NCBI RefSeq assembly: GCF_014652555.1
Contig: NZ_BMZA01000002.1
Location: 310,001-374,000 of the forward strand
Direction of reading: 5' to 3'
DNA length: 64,000 nt
DNA from: Novosphingobium colocasiae
Lineage (GTDB): Bacteria; Pseudomonadota; Alphaproteobacteria; Sphingomonadales; Sphingomonadaceae
Part shown: positions 37,669-47,562 of the stretch, one piece after another
Position numbering within the stretch: the stretch's first letter is position 1
Layout of the letters: each line of letters begins with the position of its first letter
Made by a program: the position numbers and the translations under genes
The notes under the pieces: generated by a model
What the model saw: the letters and a program-made list of their open reading frames with translations, nothing else
What the model was told of the DNA's origin: nothing
Databases searched by the model: none

Positions 37669-38481
37669 ATGACCCAGACTATGCCCGCCCTGTTCATCGG
37701 CCACGGTTCGCCGATGACGGTGATTACCGACAATCCTGAACGCCGGTTCCTTGAAGGTCTGGGATCACGGCTGTCGCGGCCCGAGGCGATCCTGTGCGTC
37801 ACGGCGCATTGGGAGACCCGCGACGCGGTCCATCTGACGGATGGCGACGCGCCGCGCACCATACACGACTTTCGCGGCTTTCCGCGTGAACTGTACGAGA
37901 TCAGCTATCCGGCCGCGAACGCGACGAAGCTGCAGGACCGCATCGAGGCGCTGGCAGGCCCTGCCCGGATCACGCGCGACAGGACCTGGGGATTCGACCA
38001 CGGGGTGTGGGGCGTGCTGCGGCCGATGTTTCCGGCGGCGGACATCCCGGTCCTGGCGATGAGCCTCGACCGCGCGTTGACGGCGCAGGATCACCTCGCC
38101 CTGGCCGCCCGCCTCGCGCCGTTGCGTCGCGAAGGCGTGATGATCGTCGGCAGCGGCAATGTGGTGCACAATCTGGCCTTGTGGCGGGAAAGCGCGGGCA
38201 CCGTGCCCGGATGGGCGCGATCACTGCAGGACCGCATCACCGCCGCCATGCAGGCCGGCGATCTCGATGCCCTGTCGCGCTTCGAGGCGGACGACGAGGC
38301 ATCGCAACGGGCGATCAACAGCGCCGAGCATTACCTGCCCCTGCTCTACATCGCCGGTGCGCGCCTGCCCGAAGATGACGTGGGCGTCTTCAACGACAGC
38401 ATCGATGGTGCGCTGTCGATGACCTCGTACCTGCTGGGCGATCCTGCGGTTCTTGCACAGGGGCCCGCTCCAGCTCAGTAA
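37669..38481 (+). CDS. Class III extradiol dioxygenase, DODA/YgiD type
   Basis: A 270-residue member of the 4,5-DOPA dioxygenase extradiol family. Conserved metal or catalytic His appear in FIGHGSPM (His12), CVTAHWETR, WGFDHGVWG and EHYLPLLYI, in the order expected for these LigB-fold Zn/Fe enzymes. They cleave catechol rings; the natural substrate is unknown. Its stop overlaps the stop of the convergent NamZ-like gene by 7 bases. Confidence 0.9.
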   Translation: MTQTMPALFIGHGSPMTVITDNPERRFLEGLGSRLSRPEAILCVTAHWETRDAVHLTDGDAPRTIHDFRGFPRELYEISYPAANATKLQDRIEALAGPARITRDRTWGFDHGVWGVLRPMFPAADIPVLAMSLDRALTAQDHLALAARLAPLRREGVMIVGSGNVVHNLALWRESAGTVPGWARSLQDRITAAMQAGDLDALSRFEADDEASQRAINSAEHYLPLLYIAGARLPEDDVGVFNDSIDGALSMTSYLLGDPAVLAQGPAPAQ

Positions 38482-39674
38482 AGCAGGATATCCGCCACCT
38501 CAGCCCGCCATGCCGCCTCGTCGTTGGCGGCGATGGCTTCCAGGTCGCCGGGCAGCGCGGCGCGATCGTCGACCCATTCGCGCAAGGCCGGACCGCCGTT
38601 GATGACATCGATGGCCAGGCGATCGAACTCGTACTCATAGGGAAAATCACGCCAGATCGGGTAATCCGCCGCGAGGTTGCGGATCGCCTTGAAGGCCAGC
38701 GCCTGCAATCGCCAGGGGCGAAAAGCCTCGTGATCGTAGAACGGCCCCTCGGCGTGGACCATCAGCCCCGAGCACAGCTTGCCCTGATGCTTGTGAAACG
38801 TCGGCTCGAACCAGCATTCGCGCAAGGCGCAGCCGGCGAGCCACTGCGGAGCCAGGCGTTCCATCTCTGCCCGCACCGCCCGCGCGTCCACATCCGGCGC
38901 GCCGAACAGCACTTCGAGCGGGCGGGTGGTGCCGCGCCCTTCGGACAGCGTGGTCCCTTCCAGCATCACCGTCCCGGCATAGACGCGGGCCATGTTGAGG
39001 TTGGCGGCATTCGGGCTGGGGTTGATCCAGATACGGTCCTGCGGCCACCCGAAGCCGGGGCCTGCGTCCGGCTGCCAGCCTTCCATGGCGATCACCCGGT
39101 AATCGATGTCGATGCCGTGATGGCGGACGAACCACTGGCCCATCTCGCCCAGGGTCAGGCCGTGGCGCATCGGCATCGGCCCCGCGCCGACGAAGCTTTC
39201 CTGCCCGACCAGCAGCGTCGTCCCTTCGACCGGCCGTCCGGCGGAGTTCGGCCGGTCCAGCACCCACACCGCCTTGCCCTGCGCCGCCGCCGCCTCGATC
39301 AGATAGAGCAGCGTGGTGACGAAGGTGTAGATGCGACAGCCGAGGTCCTGGAGATCGAACAGGAAGACATCGGCGGTATCGATCATCGCCGCGCTTGGCC
39401 GCCGGACTTCGCCGTAAAGGCTGAAGACCGGGATGCCGTATTGCGGATCGCGTTCGTCCGCCGTTTCGACCATGTTGTCCTGCTTGTCGCCCTTGAGGCC
39501 ATGCTGGGGGCCGAACGCGCTCGTCACGTTGACGCCGGCGGCGATCAACGCGTCGAGCGAGTGGACCAGCCCTTCCGTCAGCGAAGCCGGATGAGCGACA
39601 AGCGCGACACGCCGACCTTCGAGCGGTTTGCGCAGGGCGGGGTCCGCCAGCAGGCGATCGATACCGAATTTCAT
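38475..39674 (-). CDS. DUF1343 protein, NamZ-like exo-beta-N-acetylmuramidase
   Basis: A 399-residue DUF1343 protein. The family includes NamZ, which removes terminal N-acetylmuramic acid from peptidoglycan fragments. Signatures: RVALVAHPASLTEG, FGPQHGLKGDKQDNM, DTADVFLFDLQDLGCRIYTFV, LDRPNSAGRPVEG and LSEGRGTTRPLEVLFGAP. No convincing signal peptide starts the protein, which is unusual since several relatives are exported. The ATG overlaps the stop of the DOMON-like gene, so the two are translationally coupled. Confidence 0.9.
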   Translation of the reverse strand: MKFGIDRLLADPALRKPLEGRRVALVAHPASLTEGLVHSLDALIAAGVNVTSAFGPQHGLKGDKQDNMVETADERDPQYGIPVFSLYGEVRRPSAAMIDTADVFLFDLQDLGCRIYTFVTTLLYLIEAAAAQGKAVWVLDRPNSAGRPVEGTTLLVGQESFVGAGPMPMRHGLTLGEMGQWFVRHHGIDIDYRVIAMEGWQPDAGPGFGWPQDRIWINPSPNAANLNMARVYAGTVMLEGTTLSEGRGTTRPLEVLFGAPDVDARAVRAEMERLAPQWLAGCALRECWFEPTFHKHQGKLCSGLMVHAEGPFYDHEAFRPWRLQALAFKAIRNLAADYPIWRDFPYEYEFDRLAIDVINGGPALREWVDDRAALPGDLEAIAANDEAAWRAEVADILLY

Positions 39675-40207
39675 GGCTTGCCGGGTGCCGCAAGCGCTTC
39701 GAGGAAGCAAGCCGGATCGTGGAAATCGGGCGCATCGCCGCCGTGGGCCAGCGCCCAGTAGCTTTTCACCCCGCCCTGCTCCTCGATCACCGCCGTCAGC
39801 GCGATCCGGGCGGGCAGCGGCGGCAACCCGGCGGCAGGGATGGCGACATCGAAGATCGCCAGATCGCTGCCGAGCCGCAGCGTGCATTGCGGCTCGTGCG
39901 GCATCGGCCATTCGCGCATGCCTTCGCGCCGCGAGTCGAAGGCGTAGGCATTCCAGCGCTCGGACGGCGAAAGGTTGAACTCGACGTAGCCGGGCCCGGC
40001 CTCTGGCTGGATGAACAGCTCGAAACAGGTGGTCTGCCACAGGCCGTCCGCCCGCCCCTTGCCGGCAAAGGCCGGAACCCCCAGCGCCCCCGCCCCCTCC
40101 ACCCGCCAGCGAAGCCGCAACCACCGGGCATCGCGCCCGGTGATGCGCGATCCGATGCGGCGGACTTGCTTGGGCGGGTGGGCGGGGTGGGGGATGAGTT
40201 CGGTCAT
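39671..40207 (-). CDS. DOMON-like domain-containing protein
   Basis: A 178-residue protein, predicted all-beta, resembling the DOMON-like family of sphingomonads: [53 protein letters not shown] and the C-terminal [24 protein letters not shown] folds bind heme or sugars, but this branch is uncharacterised. It is the first gene of a two-gene operon with the NamZ-like gene (4-base overlap), which hints at sugar or cell-wall metabolism; that is inference. Confidence 0.82.
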   Translation of the reverse strand: MTELIPHPAHPPKQVRRIGSRITGRDARWLRLRWRVEGAGALGVPAFAGKGRADGLWQTTCFELFIQPEAGPGYVEFNLSPSERWNAYAFDSRREGMREWPMPHEPQCTLRLGSDLAIFDVAIPAAGLPPLPARIALTAVIEEQGGVKSYWALAHGGDAPDFHDPACFLEALAAPGKP

Positions 40208-40271
40208 GCGGCGTACTGTGGCGACGGTTGGCGATGGCGGCAACAAGGTGGATCGTGGAAAAAGGAAGAGG

Positions 40272-40423
40272 GGTTCGCACAGAGGCGCAGAGGCGCAAAG
40301 GTCTCGCTCGGCGCCGCAGGCGATTCTCCCTGCTTCCACGTTGCGGCAAACGCAGCGTGGACAGAGAGTGGCGGCGTTGCCGCGAGCACAACATCTTTGC
40401 GCCTCTGCGCCTCTGCGTGAACC
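40272..40423. repeat. Dispersed inverted-repeat element, copy 1
   Basis: Arms at 40272-40300 and 40395-40423 (core GCAGAGGCGCAAAG) are reverse complements at 26 of 29 positions. The 94-base interior contains GCGCCGCAGGCG near the left arm and GCCGCGAGCACAACATC near the right arm. The same interior appears in opposite orientation at 50139-50280, and a related copy is at 57118-57267. It fills most of the 326-base gap between the DOMON-like gene and tyrS. Confidence 0.85.
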
Positions 40424-40533
40424 ATTCCTTTCCTGACCCGCGATGGCATCCCACGCCCTCGCCCACCCCTTTGTTTCGCAAGGCCCGCGTGCTAGGCGCG
40501 CCGCTCGTTCAGTTCCTTAGCGAAGCCATAGCC

Positions 40534-41763
40534 ATGACTTACACCTCCGATCTGCTCCGCCTGCTCGAACAGCGCGGCTACATCCACCAGATGACCGATG
40601 CGCAGGGGCTCGATGCCCTCGCCGCGCGGCAGATCGTTCCCGGCTATATTGGTTTCGACGCGACCGCGCCCTCGCTCCACATCGGCAGTCTGGTGCAGAT
40701 CATGATGCTGCGCCGGCTCCAGCAGGCGGGGCACAAGCCGATCGTGCTGATGGGCGGTGGCACCACCCGCATCGGCGATCCGACCGGGCGCGACGAGAGC
40801 CGCAAGATGCTGTCCGACCAAACGATTGAAGACAACATTGCCTCGATCCGCACGATCTTCTCGCGCCTGCTGACCTTCGGCGATGGCCCGACCGATGCGG
40901 TGATGGTCAACAACCAGGACTGGCTGGGCCAGCTTGGCTACATCCAGCTTCTGCAGGAAGTGGGCACCCACTTCACCGTCAACCGCATGCTCAGCTTCGA
41001 TTCGGTGCGCCTGCGCCTGGAACGCGAACAGCCGATGACGTTCCTCGAATTCAACTACATGATCCTGCAGGGCTATGACTTCCGCCACTTGGCGAAGGAC
41101 ATGGGCGTGGCGCTGCAGATGGGCGGTTCGGACCAGTGGGGCAACATCGTCAACGGGGTCGAGCTGACCCGGCGCATGGACCAGAAGGAGGTCTTCGGCC
41201 TCACCACCCCGCTGCTGACCACCGCCAGCGGGGCGAAGATGGGCAAGACCGCTGCCGGGGCGGTCTGGCTCAACGAGGACCAGCTTCCCGCCTATGATTT
41301 CTGGCAGTACTGGCGCAATTGCGACGATGCCGACGTCGGCAGGTTCCTGCGCCTGTTCACCGACCTGCCGCTGGACGAGATCGCCCGCCTCGAAGCGCTG
41401 CCGGGGGCCGAGATCAATGCCGCCAAGGTGGTGCTGGCCAACGAAGTGACCGCGCTGTGCCGGGGTGCCGATGCCGCCCGCACCGCCGAGGCGACGGCGT
41501 CCGCCACCTTCGCCGCCGGTGGCCTTGGCGAGGATCTGCCGGTGCTGGATGTGCCCTCCGAAGGCGTTCGGCTGGGGGCGGCCTGCACCGCGCTCGGCTT
41601 CACCGCTTCAAACGGGGAAGCCAAGCGCAAGGTCGTGGAAGGCGCGGTTCGGCTGGACGATGCGGTGATGGACGATGCCGGCCTGCTGATAAATCTTGCC
41701 CCCGGAGAAACCCGCAAGCTGGCGGTCGGCAAGAAAAAGATCGGCGTTCTCAAAGGCATCTGA
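40534..41763 (+). CDS. tyrS: Tyrosyl-tRNA synthetase
   Basis: Class I aminoacyl-tRNA synthetase charging tRNA-Tyr, 409 residues. The HIGH motif is LHIGS (His49-Gly51). The KMSKS loop is KMGKT (from Lys235). The tyrosine-binding segment [11 protein letters not shown] and the [13 protein letters not shown] motif are present. The C-terminal S4-like RNA-binding domain includes [17 protein letters not shown] 40534 (MTYTSDLL) gives the family length. It stands alone between a repeat element and the PilZ gene. Confidence 0.97.
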   Translation: MTYTSDLLRLLEQRGYIHQMTDAQGLDALAARQIVPGYIGFDATAPSLHIGSLVQIMMLRRLQQAGHKPIVLMGGGTTRIGDPTGRDESRKMLSDQTIEDNIASIRTIFSRLLTFGDGPTDAVMVNNQDWLGQLGYIQLLQEVGTHFTVNRMLSFDSVRLRLEREQPMTFLEFNYMILQGYDFRHLAKDMGVALQMGGSDQWGNIVNGVELTRRMDQKEVFGLTTPLLTTASGAKMGKTAAGAVWLNEDQLPAYDFWQYWRNCDDADVGRFLRLFTDLPLDEIARLEALPGAEINAAKVVLANEVTALCRGADAARTAEATASATFAAGGLGEDLPVLDVPSEGVRLGAACTALGFTASNGEAKRKVVEGAVRLDDAVMDDAGLLINLAPGETRKLAVGKKKIGVLKGI

Positions 41764-41871
41764 CGGCAAAGGTTTGCTGATCCGGGCGGCAAAACGCTGC
41801 CGGGTTTACCGTTTCTTGGGGATTGTGGTGCAGTTTGTGCCTTCGTGATCACCAAGGAAAGGGCATCGGAC

Positions 41872-42210
41872 ATGGGGGGCGGAGCGCAACTCACTGTAAC
41901 TGACAAGCGTCGGGCCGCGCGCCATCCGGTCGATCATCACGTGATCGCCGAGCATCGCAATCTGGGCGATCTGCCGCTGCACATCATCAATGTGTCGGCG
42001 CAGGGGTTCATGGCGCAAGGCGGCCTCGCCCTTGAACGCGGCGAACGCATCGTCATGCGCCTGCCCGTGGTCGGCCGGATCGAGGCGCACCTGATCTGGC
42101 TGCACGAGGAGCGCGCCGGATTCCAGTTCGAACGGATCATCCGCATCGACGATTTCCTGAAGCTGGTCGATCAGCTCCAGCCCAATCCCCGGCTGCGCCC
42201 GCGCCGCTGA
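41872..42210 (+). CDS. PilZ domain protein
   Basis: A 112-residue single-domain PilZ protein, a likely cyclic-di-GMP receptor. The first c-di-GMP motif is KRRAARHPV (RxxxR type). The second is NVSAQGFMAQGG (D/N-x-S-x-x-G). ATG 41872 is preceded by AGGAAAGG nine bases upstream; a GTG at 41845 would add nine residues without a ribosome site. No partner domain is attached, and the controlled process (motility, pili or polysaccharide) cannot be told from position. Confidence 0.85.
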   Translation: MGGGAQLTVTDKRRAARHPVDHHVIAEHRNLGDLPLHIINVSAQGFMAQGGLALERGERIVMRLPVVGRIEAHLIWLHEERAGFQFERIIRIDDFLKLVDQLQPNPRLRPRR

Positions 42211-42252
42211 TCGGTGCCTAGAGCACGATAGCGTTTGTCTGCATCGCCTGCT

Positions 42253-42363
42253 CCTCCACCCTTTAGGGGGGAGGTCGGGAGGGGGGTGTGCGCGGCTAGC
42301 GTTGACGCGCTGCCTGCGGCATCGCTCCCCCTCCCCCAACCCCGCCCCGCCGGGGAGGGCGAT
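42253..42363. repeat. GGGAGG/CCTCCC intergenic repeat upstream of the TonB receptor
   Basis: Complementary G-rich (42265-42287) and C-rich (42324-42359) blocks form an imperfect inverted repeat around a GC-rich core. The class is common in sphingomonads. It occupies much of the 286-base gap between the PilZ gene and the TonB receptor gene. Confidence 0.55.
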
Positions 42364-42462
42364 TCAAGGTAAGGCCGTCAGAAGCTGACACCGGTTCGTC
42401 GCCGTTTGCGACCTCCTCGCCGCGATGCAGCAGGCGCATCTCGCAGTCGCGCACTCGCCACT

Positions 42463-42477
42463 TGATACAATATATCA
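42463..42477. promoter_or_regulatory. Candidate operator TGATA-N5-TATCA in front of the TonB receptor
   Basis: TGATACAATATATCA is an AT-rich palindrome in otherwise GC-rich DNA, 19 bases before the receptor ATG. A second, outer palindrome ACTTG/CAAGT (42460-42464 and 42481-42485) surrounds it. AT-rich palindromes in this position are typical of metal-responsive Fur/Zur-type repressors, but the sequence does not equal a known consensus I can cite. Confidence 0.45.
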
Positions 42478-42496
42478 TCACAAGTAATACCGGAGC

Positions 42497-44575
42497 ATGA
42501 CGATTCGCTCCCCCCGCATTGCGCTGCTGGCCTGCGCCGCCGCCCTCCCCCTCCCGGCATTCGCTCAGGAGGCGGCGCCGCCGGCCCCGCACCCGCAGGA
42601 AAGCGGCCCTGAAATCATCGTGACTGGCCGCCTGATCTCGGGCAGCGCCGATCCCATCGCCGCGCCGGTGGTGCTTCAGGGTGAAGCGCTGACCCGCGCG
42701 CTCAAGCCCCAGATCGGCGAAATGCTCGCCAGCCTGCCCGGCGTTTCCAGCAGCGGCTTCGCCCCCGGCGTCTCGCGTCCGGTGCTGCGCGGCTTCGACG
42801 GGCCCCGTGTCCAGGTCCTGCTCGACGGGATCGGCTCGCTCGATGCCTCATCGGTTTCGGCGGATCACGCGGTGTCGCTCGATACTCTCAACATCGACCG
42901 GATCGAGGTGCTGCATGGCCCACAGGTCCTGCTCTATGCCAGCGATCCCTCCGGCGGCGCGGTGAACGCGCGGGACAAGCGCATCCCGCGCCGGGTGCCT
43001 GACAAGGCGATCACGCTCGATGCGCTCGGTTCCTACGGCACCGCCGCCAATATGGTGAACGGCGGCGTGGCGGCAGATGTGAAGCTGGCGGATCGTTGGG
43101 TGGCCCACGCCGATGCCAGCTATTTCGACAGCGATAACTTGCGCGTGGGTGGCCATGTGCTGTCACCGCAGCTTCGTGCGCAGACTTTGGCCGCCGCTTC
43201 GGACCTGGCCAATGCGGGCGATATCGACGGGGCCGCTGCGCTGACCGAGCAGGCGGGGCGCAAGGGCTCGATCGCCAATAGCTGGACCAAGGGCTGGTCG
43301 GCGGGCGGCGGCATCGCCTTTATCGACGCGGGTGGCGACATGGGCGTCTCGGTCCAGCGGCTTTCCACCGATTACGGCATCCCGCCGCGCCCCTCGGCCG
43401 ATCCCGAAGCCACCAGCATCGCCTTGCGCCAGACCCGCGTGGACTGGCGCGCCGGGATCAACCCCGACGGCTTCTTCAAACGCATCGAACTGCGCGGTGC
43501 TTTCGGCGATTACGAGCATGCCGAGATCGAGGACGGCGCGACCGGGACCCGGTTTCACAATCGCGCCATCGAAGCCCGGCTGCAGGCGGATCAGGCGCGG
43601 CGCGGGATCTGGAGCGGATCGAGCGGAGTCCAGTACTCGACCGCCAAGCTGGCGATCACCGGTTCGGAATCGCTGTTGCCGGATAACCAGACGGACAGGT
43701 TCGCCCTGTTCACGCTGCAGCGCTTCGAAGTGGGGCAGTTCGATATCGAAGGTGCGGCGCGCTATGAAAACACGCGCATCAACGCCGCCGCGATCGGTGA
43801 GGCACGCGATTTTTCCCAGTATTCGGCGGTGGCAGGCATTGCCTGGCATCCGGCTGAACCGCTGACCCTTTCGATCAACTACTCGCACGGCGAGCGCGCG
43901 CCCTCGGCCGAGGAACTCTTCGTCGATGGCATGCATGACGCCACCCAGTCTTACGAGCGCGGTAATCCCGCCTTCACGGTCGAGAAGAGCGACGGCATCG
44001 AGGCGGGAATCCGCTACAACGGCGGCGATCTGGTCGGCTCGGTCACCGGCTACGCGGTCAACTTCAACAATTTCATCACCGCCGTGCCGACCGGCGAAGT
44101 GATCGAGGATTTCCCGGTCTACCAGTATCTTCAGGCCCCTGCCCGCTTCCGCGGTGTCGAGGCGGAGGCCGGGTGGACGTTTGCGCGCCTCGCCTCAGGT
44201 GCTTCACTGAAGGGCGATGCCGGTCTCGACTATACCCGCGCCCGCCTCGTGAACATCGGCCCGGTTCCGCGCATTCCGCCGATGCGCGCGCGCGGCGGGC
44301 TCGAATTCAATTCGCCCGCCTTCGACTTGCGCGGCGAGGTGGAATGGAACGCACGGCAGCGGCGGGTGGCGGAGAACGAGAACCCCACCAGCGCCTTCAC
44401 ACTGGTCAACCTGAGCGCGACATGGCGCCCCCTGGGGCAGGATGGTCCGCTGTCGCTGGTCCTGGCTGCTGACAACCTGTTCGATGTGTCGGGCCGCCTC
44501 GCCGCCTCCGATACCCGCGATTTCGTGCCGATCGCCGGGCGCGATGTGCGGCTGACCGCGAAGATTTCCTACTGA
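42497..44575 (+). CDS. TonB-dependent receptor, ZnuD-like
   Basis: A 692-residue outer-membrane receptor. A signal peptide (cleaved near AFAQ-EA) is followed by a TonB-box-like segment EIIVTGR, the plug (LKPQIGEMLASLPGVSSSGF, RPVLRGFDGPRVQVLLDG) and a 22-strand barrel ending in LTAKISY. Plug and barrel motifs such as SADHAVSLDTLNIDRIEVL, YGIPPRP and ERAPSAEELFVDGMHDATQSYERGNPAF resemble the zinc receptor ZnuD family. The long His/Asp-rich zinc-capturing loop of neisserial ZnuD is not present, so the substrate is uncertain. A palindromic operator candidate lies upstream. Confidence 0.85.
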   Translation: MTIRSPRIALLACAAALPLPAFAQEAAPPAPHPQESGPEIIVTGRLISGSADPIAAPVVLQGEALTRALKPQIGEMLASLPGVSSSGFAPGVSRPVLRGFDGPRVQVLLDGIGSLDASSVSADHAVSLDTLNIDRIEVLHGPQVLLYASDPSGGAVNARDKRIPRRVPDKAITLDALGSYGTAANMVNGGVAADVKLADRWVAHADASYFDSDNLRVGGHVLSPQLRAQTLAAASDLANAGDIDGAAALTEQAGRKGSIANSWTKGWSAGGGIAFIDAGGDMGVSVQRLSTDYGIPPRPSADPEATSIALRQTRVDWRAGINPDGFFKRIELRGAFGDYEHAEIEDGATGTRFHNRAIEARLQADQARRGIWSGSSGVQYSTAKLAITGSESLLPDNQTDRFALFTLQRFEVGQFDIEGAARYENTRINAAAIGEARDFSQYSAVAGIAWHPAEPLTLSINYSHGERAPSAEELFVDGMHDATQSYERGNPAFTVEKSDGIEAGIRYNGGDLVGSVTGYAVNFNNFITAVPTGEVIEDFPVYQYLQAPARFRGVEAEAGWTFARLASGASLKGDAGLDYTRARLVNIGPVPRIPPMRARGGLEFNSPAFDLRGEVEWNARQRRVAENENPTSAFTLVNLSATWRPLGQDGPLSLVLAADNLFDVSGRLAASDTRDFVPIAGRDVRLTAKISY

Positions 44576-44630
44576 CCGGTCAACTCCGGCGAGGCTTGGC
44601 AAGGCCCTGGGCCACTGCCAAACCAGCGCC

Positions 44631-45902
44631 GTGAACGTCCCTGATTCCCCGCTTCGCATACCCGACTATCGCAGATTCTGGCTGGCCCGGTTCAGCGCGA
44701 CGCTGGCGACCACCGGCATGGTCGTGATCCTGGGTTACCAGTTCTACGACATCGCCCGGATGGATTACGGGCTGTCAATCTCGGAAGCGGCGCTACGGCT
44801 TGGCGCACTGGGCCTCGTGCAGTTCATCCCTCTGCTGCTGCTGACACCGTTCTCCGGGGTGATGGCCGATCGCTTCGACCGGCGGCGGGTGGCGGCGCTG
44901 GGCATGCTGCTCGATGTGTTCATCGCCGCCTCGCTCGGGCTGGTGACCGTGCTGAAAGTGCACAGTCTCGAACTGCTTTATGTGCTGGCGGCGCTGCACG
45001 GTGTCGGCAGGGTCATCATCAGCCCCTCGCTCAGCGCGATCGCGCCGAACGTGGTGCCGCCCAACCTCATCCCCCGCGCCATCGCCCTCAATTCGATCGC
45101 GTGGCAATCGGGATCGATCATCGGCCCGGCGCTGTTCGGCTTCCTCTATGCCAGTAGTCAGGCGCTACCCTACTGGATCTCGGTCGTCCTGATCCTCGCC
45201 GCCAGCTTCAGCGTCAACGCCATCCGCACGCTGCCCCCGGTCCCGCCAGAGGCGCGGCGCACGCATCCCGTGCGGCAGATGATCGACGGCTTCCGCTATG
45301 TCTGGAACGAACGGTTCCTGCTCGGCTGCATCACCCTCGATCTGTTCGCGGTGCTGCTGGGCGGAGCGACCGCGCTGCTGCCGGTGTTCGCGCGCGACAT
45401 CCTCCACGTCGGGCCAGAGGGGCTTGGCCAGTTGCGCGCCGCGCCTGCGGTCGGCGCGGCGCTGGTTGCGCTGATGCTGTCATTCCGCCCGCTGGAACGC
45501 AACGTCGGGGTCAAGATGCTGGTCGCGGTAGTGGTCTACGGCGCGGCGACGATCGGCTTCGGCCTCTCACGCTGGTTCCCGCTATCGCTGCTGTTCCTGT
45601 TCGTGCTGGGCGCGGCCGACATGGTTTCGGTGTTCGTGCGCGGTTCGCTGGTCCAGCTCAACACGCCGGATGACAGGCGCGGCCGGGTCTCGGCGATCAG
45701 CGGAGTGGCGATCTCGGCATCGAACGAGCTGGGGGAAATGCAGTCCGGCCTTGCCGCCGCGTTGCTGGGTGCCACCGGCGCGGTTGTTTTCGGCGGCGCT
45801 GCCGCCATATTCATCACGCTTCTGTGGGCAGTGGTTTTTCCGGAACTGCCACGCGCCCGGACATTTGCACCGCAGTTTCGACAAAGGGAGACCCCGACAT
45901 GA
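44631..45902 (+). CDS. MFS transporter (EntS-like exporter family)
   Basis: A 423-residue major facilitator with about twelve hydrophobic segments. The N-terminus [23 protein letters not shown] and loop [16 protein letters not shown] (MFS motif A) match the MFS_3/EntS branch, which includes enterobactin exporters and drug pumps. The GTG start is 55 bases after the TonB receptor stop. The ATG of cysK overlaps its stop (ATGA), so MFS, cysK and the hydrolase form one operon. Substrate unknown. Confidence 0.87.
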   Translation: MNVPDSPLRIPDYRRFWLARFSATLATTGMVVILGYQFYDIARMDYGLSISEAALRLGALGLVQFIPLLLLTPFSGVMADRFDRRRVAALGMLLDVFIAASLGLVTVLKVHSLELLYVLAALHGVGRVIISPSLSAIAPNVVPPNLIPRAIALNSIAWQSGSIIGPALFGFLYASSQALPYWISVVLILAASFSVNAIRTLPPVPPEARRTHPVRQMIDGFRYVWNERFLLGCITLDLFAVLLGGATALLPVFARDILHVGPEGLGQLRAAPAVGAALVALMLSFRPLERNVGVKMLVAVVVYGAATIGFGLSRWFPLSLLFLFVLGAADMVSVFVRGSLVQLNTPDDRRGRVSAISGVAISASNELGEMQSGLAAALLGATGAVVFGGAAAIFITLLWAVVFPELPRARTFAPQFRQRETPT

Positions 45903-46816
45903 AGGCCGACAGCATTCTTGCCACGATCGGGAACACACCGCACGTGCGGCTGTCTCGTTTATTCCCGGACCATGAGGTCTGGATCAAATGCGAGCGCGCC
46001 AATCCCGGCGGCTCGATCAAGGACCGCATCGGCCTGGCGATGATCGAGGCCGCCGAAGCCGACGGCAGCCTCAAGCCGGGCGGGACGATCGTCGAGCCGA
46101 CATCGGGCAATACCGGCATCGGCCTGGCCATGGCGGCGGCGGTCAAGGGCTACAAGCTGGTCCTGGTCATGCCCGAATCGATGTCGATCGAGCGGCGGCG
46201 GCTGATGCTGGCCTATGGGGCCACGTTCGACCTGACGCCCCGTGAAAAGGGCATGAAGGGGGCGATCGAGCGCGCGCGCGAACTGATCGAGAGCACGCCG
46301 GGTTCGTGGATGCCGCAACAGTTCGACAATCCCGCCAATGTTGCCGTCCACATCAAGACCACCGCACAGGAAGTGCTGAGCGATTTCGCCGACGCCCCGA
46401 TCGACGTACTGATTTCCGGCGTCGGCACCGGTGGCCACCTGACCGGCTGCGCCGAGGCCCTGAAACAGAGCTGGAGCGGGCTGAAGGCGTTCGCGGTCGA
46501 ACCGACGCTGTCGCCCGTGATCTCCGGCGGCCAGCCCGGGCCGCACCCGATCCAGGGCATCGGTGCCGGCTTCATCCCCGGCAACCTGCATACCCAGGCG
46601 ATCGATGGGGTGATCCAGGTCGATCCCGCCGATGCCAAGGAATGGGCTCGCCGCAGCGCGACCGTCGAAGGGATGCTGGTCGGCATCAGTTCGGGCGCGA
46701 CGCTGGCGGCGATCGCCCAGAAGCTGAAGGAACTGCCCGCCGGATCGCGGGTGCTCGGCTTCAATTACGATACCGGCGAACGCTACCTTTCGGTCCCGGA
46801 CTTTCTGCCGGAATGA
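45899..46816 (+). CDS. cysK: Cysteine synthase A
   Basis: PLP-dependent O-acetylserine sulfhydrylase making cysteine from O-acetylserine and sulfide. At 305 residues it has the PLP lysine Lys41 in GGSIKDRIG, the substrate loop [12 protein letters not shown] and the phosphate-binding [15 protein letters not shown] lies eight bases before the ATG. It overlaps the MFS stop and the next start by 4 bases each. No cysE is adjacent. Confidence 0.94.
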   Translation: MKADSILATIGNTPHVRLSRLFPDHEVWIKCERANPGGSIKDRIGLAMIEAAEADGSLKPGGTIVEPTSGNTGIGLAMAAAVKGYKLVLVMPESMSIERRRLMLAYGATFDLTPREKGMKGAIERARELIESTPGSWMPQQFDNPANVAVHIKTTAQEVLSDFADAPIDVLISGVGTGGHLTGCAEALKQSWSGLKAFAVEPTLSPVISGGQPGPHPIQGIGAGFIPGNLHTQAIDGVIQVDPADAKEWARRSATVEGMLVGISSGATLAAIAQKLKELPAGSRVLGFNYDTGERYLSVPDFLPE

Positions 46817-47520
46817 CCGAGGTGGAACAGATAAGCTATCGCGATGGCCAGACCGCACTGACCGGTTTGCTGGTCCGCCCCGCCCATCCGGCCCGCGCCG
46901 CCCTGGTGCTCTATCCGACTATTGCCAACCACAATGAGGCGATGAAGCGGCGGGCGGCGATGTTTGCACAGGCTGGCTTCCTGGTGATGGTTGCCGATTT
47001 CTACGGATCAAACCCCGTAGACTTCCCGCAGGCTCACCAATGGGGCGCGGCCTTGCGCGACGATACCCCCGCCTATCGCGCCCGCTGCACCGCCGCACTC
47101 GAAGCGCTGCGAAGCCGCCCCGAAACCGAAGGCCTGCCGATGGTTGCGGTGGGGTATTGCATGGGCGGGCAAGCCGCGCTGGAAATGGCGCGCGAAGGGC
47201 ATGATCTTGCGGGGGTCGTTACATATCACGGCCTCCTCGCCACCGGCCGCCCGGCCCAGCCGGACACGATCAGCGCGCGCATCCTGGTCTGCCACGGCGA
47301 TGCCGATCCGATGGTGCCGCGCGAACAGGTGATGGCATTCTGGGAAGAAATGGACCACGCCGGAGCGGACTGGCACTTCCACAGCTACAGCGGCGTGCGC
47401 CATGGCTTCACCGATCCCGCGTCAGACGCGCGTGGTCTGCCCGCGATCGGTTATGACGCCGCCGCCGATGCTTCAAGCTGGGCCGCGACGCACCAGTTCC
47501 TCGACACCTTGCTGGGCTGA
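46813..47520 (+). CDS. Dienelactone hydrolase family protein
   Basis: A 235-residue alpha/beta hydrolase of the dienelactone hydrolase family. The triad can be read: nucleophile Cys116 in GYCMGG, Asp in HGDADPMV (about residue 165), and His197 in VRHGF. The N-terminal segment [18 protein letters not shown] is typical of the branch. Family members open lactones in aromatic degradation, but many have unknown substrates. It is the last gene of the MFS-cysK-DLH operon and ends at a strong hairpin. Confidence 0.88.
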   Translation: MTEVEQISYRDGQTALTGLLVRPAHPARAALVLYPTIANHNEAMKRRAAMFAQAGFLVMVADFYGSNPVDFPQAHQWGAALRDDTPAYRARCTAALEALRSRPETEGLPMVAVGYCMGGQAALEMAREGHDLAGVVTYHGLLATGRPAQPDTISARILVCHGDADPMVPREQVMAFWEEMDHAGADWHFHSYSGVRHGFTDPASDARGLPAIGYDAAADASSWAATHQFLDTLLG

Positions 47521-47525
47521 GCAAG

Positions 47526-47562
47526 CTGGGTTGGGCTGACCGCGCGGGTCAGCCCAACCCAG
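47526..47562. terminator. Perfect 16-bp hairpin between convergent genes
   Basis: CTGGGTTGGGCTGACC (47526-47541) and GGTCAGCCCAACCCAG (47547-47562) are exact reverse complements with a 5-base loop. The hairpin ends the plus-strand hydrolase operon. Its right arm encodes the last codons and stop of the acyl-CoA dehydrogenase. No strong T-run is seen, so it may act through stability or with Rho. Confidence 0.7.

Noticed and set aside
42211..42496. Possible cobalamin or other riboswitch in front of the TonB receptor
   Set aside because: No B12-box or other recognisable riboswitch core is present; the gap holds a G/C-block repeat and a short AT-rich palindrome.
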